Positions 4,779 through 8,115 of a stretch of 8,115 nucleotides of DNA are shown piece after piece. The notes below the pieces were generated by a model. The model had not been told where the DNA came from, did not search any database, and worked only from the letters and a program-made list of their open reading frames with translations. Each line of letters starts with the position of its first letter. Position 1 is the first letter of the stretch. Source of the DNA: Peptococcaceae bacterium (GTDB lineage Bacteria > Bacillota > Peptococcia > Peptococcales > Peptococcaceae); assembly GCA_017387265.1 (NCBI GenBank), contig JAFOFM010000020.1, positions 1 to 8,115 on the forward strand, given 5' to 3'. The position numbers and the translations under genes were made by a program.

Positions 4779-6185
4779 TTATTTATTGCGCAATTCTTCT
4801 TTGCCGCGGAAGAATTTTAAGGCAATTGGAATGATAGCCAGTAATAATACGCAGGACATCAGTACAATCAGATTTGCGGTAGAAGTATATGCCAGTGCAA
4901 TGGTTTCTACTGTATTTGCGCCTGTAGAATCAATACGCATATCTATGATATTGCTGGCTACACCGACCATCAATGCGTTCAGCATTTGCTGACACCAGTT
5001 CATCAGAGAAGATGCATGACCAGAAAGTTCTGATGGAATTGCGGACATCTGACTATTGGTTGCAACAAGATTGAACATTCCAAGACCACATGCACGAACA
5101 CATAATGCAACAATGAGAAGGGAAAGCGCAAAAGAAGGTGTTACAATCAGGAATGGTATAGAGCCGAATACAATGATCGCAATACTAATCACTGCCAGCA
5201 TTTTTTCACCGGTTTTTGCATAAAGGCTGCTTGCAACGGGCAGCATCAGAGTAGATACAATCGAACAAGGCAGCATTACAAGCCCTGTCATAAGAGGAGA
5301 TACCCCTAAGCCGCTTTGCAGAAGTAAAGGCATAAGAAATGCGACGGTACAGACTGCGATTGTGTTCATACCACCAACCAGAAATGCTGCCGAATAACGA
5401 CGATATTGAAATACCTTTAAATTTAAAACCGTATCGGAACGGTGAAGACTTCTAATACAGTAAACAACCAGAAAGCCGATGCCTGCAATTATACTGAGTA
5501 AGAGTTTTGCAGAAAAGCCCCAGCTGGAGAGGTTGCTGAAAGCATACAGCAGAATAAAGCTGCCGGCAGAGGTTAGGAACATTCCGGCAAAATCCAGCTT
5601 TGTGTTAGCCGGAGTAGAATCTTTTGGCAGGACATATATACTCAGTAATGCTGCCAGAATTGTAAATGGTACATTGAACAGCAGCAGGAATCGCCAGTCA
5701 GCAACACTGAGAATTACACCAGATAAAACGGTTGGCAAAATAGCGCCAATCATAGTGGCCATACCCCAGATGCTGGCTGCCTTAGTCTGCTGACCTGCTG
5801 GTAATATACGATAGAACATAGCAAGTGCAAGAGGCGATAACAGCCCGCCTGTTAAGCCAAACAGGAAACGGATTACAATTAAAAGTTCAATGCGCCATGC
5901 TAGAGAACCCAGCAGGGAAAGTCCCAGAACGCATACTAAAATACCAGTAAACATTCGTTTGTAACCGAAACGGTCACCTAAATAACCAGCTGCGGGAATA
6001 ATCATACCGGCGGCCAGCATATAACCGGAGGTCAGCCACTGTACGGTAGATAACGGGGCGTTAAAAACTGTTACCATGGTCGGTAAAGCTACGTTGAACA
6101 TCATCATATTCAGACAGCCAATCAGAGTGCCAAGCCCCAGTGTTAGCAGAATCAGATTTGTTTTTTTAGAATCCAGGGAAAACAT
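4779..6185 (-). CDS. MFS transporter, DHA2 (EmrB/QacA) family
   Basis: A 468-residue polytopic membrane protein, of the size of 14-helix drug:H+ antiporters. Hallmarks: NVALPTM at 31-37 in helix 1 (the usual Asp of the LD.T.VNVALP motif is Asn26); VQWLTSGYMLAAGMIIPAAGYLGDRFGYKR at 48-77, including MFS motif A; R106 in RFLFGLTGG (motif B); GAILPTVLSG at 147-156 (motif C-like); and WRFLLLFNVPF at 164-174, typical of DHA2. Likely an exporter of hydrophobic or cationic toxic compounds; the substrate is unknown. The start is uncertain: AAGGAG directly abuts the ATG at 6185 with no spacer. The CTG four codons in has 9-nt spacing, and the next Met would delete helix 1. No regulator gene is adjacent, but a dyad lies upstream at 6233-6254. 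It ends before the terminator at 4665-4704. Confidence 0.9.
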   Translation of the reverse strand: MFSLDSKKTNLILLTLGLGTLIGCLNMMMFNVALPTMVTVFNAPLSTVQWLTSGYMLAAGMIIPAAGYLGDRFGYKRMFTGILVCVLGLSLLGSLAWRIELLIVIRFLFGLTGGLLSPLALAMFYRILPAGQQTKAASIWGMATMIGAILPTVLSGVILSVADWRFLLLFNVPFTILAALLSIYVLPKDSTPANTKLDFAGMFLTSAGSFILLYAFSNLSSWGFSAKLLLSIIAGIGFLVVYCIRSLHRSDTVLNLKVFQYRRYSAAFLVGGMNTIAVCTVAFLMPLLLQSGLGVSPLMTGLVMLPCSIVSTLMLPVASSLYAKTGEKMLAVISIAIIVFGSIPFLIVTPSFALSLLIVALCVRACGLGMFNLVATNSQMSAIPSELSGHASSLMNWCQQMLNALMVGVASNIIDMRIDSTGANTVETIALAYTSTANLIVLMSCVLLLAIIPIALKFFRGKEELRNK

Positions 6186-6232
6186 CTCCTTACAAATACA
6201 TGAAAAATATGTACAATGATTTCTTTCATTTT

Positions 6233-6254
6233 AACACTCTTTTAGAAGAACGTT
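6233..6254. promoter_or_regulatory. Candidate operator dyad upstream of the MFS gene
   Basis: AACACTCTT (6233-6241) and AAGAACGTT (6246-6254) form an imperfect dyad (7 of 9 positions symmetric) around TTAG. On the minus strand TAAAAT, a plausible -10, lies just downstream of it, though no convincing -35 is at the right distance. Two GTTnnAAC motifs follow at 6253-6290. MarR/TetR-type control of the exporter is only a suggestion. Confidence 0.3.
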
Positions 6255-6357
6255 GTAACAGAAAATAGTTAGAACATTTTTGTAGAGGTACAAAAAAATT
6301 TTGAGGAGGCAGGGAATAAAATCAGAAAATGCAACTGGTGCCAAAAGGGATGTATAT

Positions 6358-6394
6358 AAAAAACAGCTGACAGAATTTCTATCAGCTGTTTTTT
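6358..6394 (-). terminator. Intrinsic terminator of degV
   Basis: Arms 6358-6370 (AAAAAACAGCTGA) and 6382-6394 (TCAGCTGTTTTTT) pair perfectly over 13 bp around an 11-nt loop that can extend the stem by two pairs past a C-A mismatch. On the minus strand the hairpin begins 14 nt after the degV stop and ends in TTTTTT. The sequence is symmetric enough to work in both directions. Confidence 0.9.
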
Positions 6395-6407
6395 ATTTTG
6401 ACACTTA

Positions 6408-7244
6408 TTATTCTTCGATATACGCAAAGCCGATTGCACCAGGCCCGATATGGGTGCCGACGGTGCAGCCTAAATCACAGTAAAGATACTGTTTGTTTAG
6501 AAATGCGCCATCTAACGCCTGAACCATATCATCGCGCCCGTTTTCATTAACCGAATGTGTAAATACAACCGGGTAGCGGCTGCTGGCAGGGTGTTTTTCT
6601 AAATACTGCAGCATCCATCGGTGGGCAGCTTTATAACCACGGACTTTACCGACCGATTCCACCGAGCCGTCGGTGACTTCAATTAATGGATTGATGCCAA
6701 GAATACCGCCGATTTTTCCAAGTGCCGGTGAAACACGTCCACCCATCACCAGATATTTCATGGTTTGTACGCAGGCAACCAGACGTACTTTTTTTGTCAG
6801 TTCACGGAGTTTGTCCGCAATTTCTCTGGCCGGTAAGCCTGCATCGCGCAGCTGTACGGCAATCTGAACCAGAAGGTGATGCCCCAGTGCAGCATTTAAG
6901 CTGTCGATTACAAAAATGCGATCGGTCTGAAATGTCTGGGCGGCAATCGTTGCCGACTGGAAGGTGCCACTCAGCTTACTGGAAAGGAAAATGCCGATGA
7001 TCTCATCGCCGGCATCGACATACGGCTGAAAGGCCTGAACAAAGTGATACGGTGTAATCTGAGAGGTGGTAGGCAGTTTTTCTGCAGTCTCAAGTTTATT
7101 ATAAAAATCGGTCACAGATAATGTCTGACGGTCCAGATATTCCGTTTCACCAAAGTAAATATGAATAGGAAGAACATCCACATGCATTTGTGCAGCCTGT
7201 TCCGGATCAAAGTCACAGCTGCTGTCTGTAATAATTCGAATCAA
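6408..7244 (-). CDS. DegV family fatty-acid-binding protein (TTG start)
   Basis: A 278-residue, full-length DegV-fold protein. The family binds a fatty acid in a pocket between its two domains; FakB members present it to the kinase FakA for phospholipid synthesis, while the roles of other paralogues are unclear. Signature motifs: TDSSCD at 6-11; PTTSQ at 58-62; SSKLSGTFQSA at 88-98; VIDSLNAALG; YLVMGGRVS at 164-172; INPLI; and VGTHIGPGAIG at 262-272. The start codon is TTG at 7244 (MIRIITDSS), with GGAGG seven bases upstream; this matches how family members begin and no nearby ATG fits. It is followed by a terminator, so it is monocistronic, and the leader holds a perfect 7-bp hairpin at 7262-7278. 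No fakA-like DAK gene is in view, so membership of a Fak system is unproven. Confidence 0.93.
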   Translation of the reverse strand: MIRIITDSSCDFDPEQAAQMHVDVLPIHIYFGETEYLDRQTLSVTDFYNKLETAEKLPTTSQITPYHFVQAFQPYVDAGDEIIGIFLSSKLSGTFQSATIAAQTFQTDRIFVIDSLNAALGHHLLVQIAVQLRDAGLPAREIADKLRELTKKVRLVACVQTMKYLVMGGRVSPALGKIGGILGINPLIEVTDGSVESVGKVRGYKAAHRWMLQYLEKHPASSRYPVVFTHSVNENGRDDMVQALDGAFLNKQYLYCDLGCTVGTHIGPGAIGFAYIEE

Positions 7245-7261
7245 AATAAAACCTCCGTTAT

Positions 7262-7278
7262 TTCTGCAGGATGCAGAA
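7262..7278 (-). other. Small perfect hairpin in the degV leader
   Basis: TTCTGCA (7262-7268), GGA, TGCAGAA (7272-7278): a perfect 7-bp stem with a 3-nt loop ending 5 bases upstream of the degV ribosome binding site. It may stabilise the mRNA or affect translation. There is no T-tract, so it is not a terminator. Confidence 0.4.
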
Positions 7279-7296
7279 GAGAGTAAACCATGGAGT

Positions 7297-7462
7297 AATG
7301 GTATAAAATGATAGAAATAATGATACCGAATTTATTTTCATCGTGCAACCGAATTAGGACGAATTTTGGATATTGTAACCAAATCAAGAAAATATCTAAT
7401 ATTGAAAATCAGATGACATGACTTTAAATCTTCCAGAACGAAACGATAGAAATGGTATAAAA
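7297..7462. repeat. AT-rich region with 12-bp and 9-bp direct repeats
   Basis: AATGGTATAAAA occurs at 7297-7308 and 7451-7462. GATAGAAAT occurs at 7310-7318 and 7445-7453. The two modules are in swapped order in the two copies. They lie in the AT-rich stretch left of the DnaA-box cluster. They could be binding sites or part of an unwinding region; no gene is convincing here. Confidence 0.4.
7320..7348 (-). promoter_or_regulatory. Possible degV promoter
   Basis: On the minus strand, TTGCAC (7348-7343), a 17-bp spacer and TATCAT (7325-7320). The -10 is one base off consensus and the -35 keeps only TTG. It is the best-spaced candidate upstream of degV but not compelling. Confidence 0.35.
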
Positions 7463-7537
7463 GAAGGATTTATACGATAACGTGAAATCGGAACGGCAAT
7501 AGAACGCGAGTAGATGCAGGTATTTGACGGATATAAA

Positions 7538-7622
7538 TTATCCACTGCCTGTGGATAACTTTGTGGATAAACTATGGATATCATAAAAAAACTGTGTATG
7601 ATGATGGAAATCTGGTGGATAA
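7538..7622. other. DnaA-box cluster, candidate replication origin or DnaA titration/regulatory locus
   Basis: Five DnaA-box-like 9-mers in 85 bp. TTATCCACT (7538-7546) is one base off TTATCCACA. TGTGGATAA is a perfect box on the minus strand at 7550-7558 and again at 7562-7570. TATGGATAT (7573-7581) is two off, and GGTGGATAA (7614-7622) is one off. The first two boxes face each other (TTATCCAC, 5 nt, GTGGATAA) and the two perfect ones are 12 bp apart. AT-rich sequence lies to the left and a parS site 53 bp to the right. In Bacillota such clusters are seen at oriC beside dnaA and at secondary DnaA-binding clusters; dnaA is not visible here. Confidence 0.75.
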
Positions 7623-7641
7623 GCGCATCGTCATACACAGT
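7585..7641 (-). terminator. Minus-strand terminator with a DnaA box in its loop
   Basis: Reading the minus strand, ACTGTGTATGACGA (7641-7628) pairs with 7604-7591 over 14 bp, with one G-U pair, and is followed by TTTTTT (7590-7585). The 23-nt loop carries the box at 7614-7622. It would end transcripts from the rhodanese gene before they cross the main DnaA boxes. Confidence 0.7.
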
Positions 7642-7671
7642 CTGGTTTATCATATTGTTTTATAAGCAGCT

Positions 7672-7693
7672 GAATGTTTCACGTGAAACATTC
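7672..7693. promoter_or_regulatory. parS: parS site, second perfect copy
   Basis: The core TGTTTCACGTGAAACA at 7675-7690 is identical to the site at 1721-1736, 5,954 bp away. The perfect symmetry extends to 22 bp. The flanks beyond the core differ from the first copy, so the shared 18 bp reflect the protein's recognition site and not a long duplicated segment. It lies 25 bp beyond the rhodanese stop and 53 bp from the nearest DnaA box. ParB/Spo0J would load here. Confidence 0.92.
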
Positions 7694-7717
7694 TGGCGTT
7701 GAAAAAACGAGCAATCG

Positions 7718-8115
7718 TTATTCCGGTTTGCGTTTATAAAAAGCTGCCATACCGCCAATGTCGTAGACATCCGTAAAACCGAATCCGTAAAGTGCTTTTA
7801 CGGCCTGTTTGCTGCGGGTACCGCTCTGGCAGTATACAAAAATAGTTTTATTGCGTTTACCAAAGCGACTGCTGGTAACAGGATTCAGTTCATTAATTGG
7901 AACATTTACACTGTCGGGCAGATGTGTCTCTTCGTATTCTTTTTCAGTACGCACATCCGCCAGAACAATTCCACGGGTACTGTTCAGTCTGGCCCATGCA
8001 TCTTCCGGCGATAAAGAACGATATACCACTTTACCGTCTTTTAATTTTTCGGTGGTTTTAGGAGGCTGCTGTTCTTTCCAGCCAATGATAAAAAAGAAAG
8101 CAATGGCAACAGGAA
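7718..8115 (-). CDS. Membrane-anchored single-domain rhodanese, N-terminus off the window
   Basis: A sulfurtransferase-type rhodanese domain. Features: LADVRTEKEYEETHLPDSVNVP (the conserved D-R and HLP blocks), then FVYCQSGTRSKQAVKAL with active-site Cys in the six-residue loop CQSGTR, and the closing DVYDIGGMAAFYKR. The loop length is that of rhodaneses rather than Cdc25 or arsenate-reductase types. The frame has a GTG at 8029-8027, but it stays open to the right edge. The additional 28 codons read PVAIAFFFIIGW, a hydrophobic membrane segment, then a KEQQPPKTTEKLKDGK linker. The true start is therefore beyond 8115, and the domain is tethered to the membrane, probably facing outward (inference). 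131 residues are visible. Rhodaneses carry persulfide sulfur; the partner is unknown. The terminator at 7641-7585 probably ends its transcript. Confidence 0.9.
   Translation of the reverse strand, partial: PVAIAFFFIIGWKEQQPPKTTEKLKDGKVVYRSLSPEDAWARLNSTRGIVLADVRTEKEYEETHLPDSVNVPINELNPVTSSRFGKRNKTIFVYCQSGTRSKQAVKALYGFGFTDVYDIGGMAAFYKRKPE

Noticed and set aside
6301..6483. Plus-strand frame from a TTG near GAGGAGG, plus a 13-codon ATG frame at 6329
   Set aside because: The longer frame runs through the degV terminator into antisense degV. The short one is too far from the ribosome-binding-site-like GAGGAGG and has no recognisable product.
7396..7653. Minus-strand open frame of 85 codons across the DnaA-box region
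   Set aside because: Low-complexity product with no family resemblance, and it runs through the DnaA boxes and the terminator stem, so it is better explained as non-coding.
1721..7690. Noc site lying almost at the midpoint between the two parS sites
   Set aside because: The centres differ from the exact midpoint by only about 19 bp, but with three sites this has no known meaning and is best treated as coincidence.
1..8115. CRISPR arrays, tRNA or rRNA genes, transposases
   Set aside because: No regularly spaced repeat array, cloverleaf or rRNA-like stretch, and no transposase or integrase reading frame was seen on either strand.

Overview
The window looks like an origin-proximal piece of a Bacillota (Firmicutes) chromosome of moderate GC, joined at its left end to about 0.74 kb of foreign, more GC-rich DNA. 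The Bacillota assignment rests on consensus sigma-A type promoters, strong GGAGG-type ribosome binding sites, TTG starts, the gene families present (DegV, RarD, a DHA2-type MFS exporter, HicAB), and chromosome-organisation sites typical of that phylum. Genus cannot be decided from the sequence; a gut anaerobe of the Clostridia or Negativicutes is an inference.

Left end (1-1010): an internal piece of polynucleotide phosphorylase, open at the left edge, stops matching its family at about 731-750. It is joined out of frame to the C-terminal part of a DUF2500-like gene of different base composition. Both genes are broken at the same place, so this is most simply a chimeric join (assembly or cloning), though a genuine rearrangement is not excluded.

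1010-1780: a bidirectional terminator is followed by a minus-strand hicA-hicB toxin-antitoxin operon. It has a near-consensus promoter, a TTG start for hicA, and a leader hairpin that would bury the hicA ribosome binding site. A divergent plus-strand promoter follows, and its expected start point falls inside a 36-bp perfect palindrome centred on a perfect ParB/Spo0J site (parS).

1781-4447 (plus strand): a PPOX-family flavin-binding protein and a RarD/EamA transporter form a two-gene operon. Next comes an unusual two-domain protein, with an HD phosphohydrolase domain fused to a degenerate DUF429 (RNase H-like) domain, under its own promoter.

4448-4778: a non-coding stretch with an imperfect palindrome, a second set of repeats, a perfect bidirectional terminator, and a perfect 16-bp Noc binding site with two partial copies.

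4779-7244 (minus strand): a DHA2-type MFS transporter and a DegV (fatty-acid-binding) protein, separated by a terminator.

7245-7717: a non-coding stretch with five DnaA-box-like sequences in 85 bp (two perfect), a minus-strand terminator whose loop holds one of these boxes, and a second perfect parS site. 7718-8115 is a membrane-anchored rhodanese, open at the right edge.

The most interesting aspect is the coexistence, within 6 kb, of two perfect parS sites, a Noc site and a DnaA-box cluster. These are the recognition sites of the segregation, nucleoid-occlusion and replication-initiation proteins. No parB, noc or dnaA gene lies in the window.
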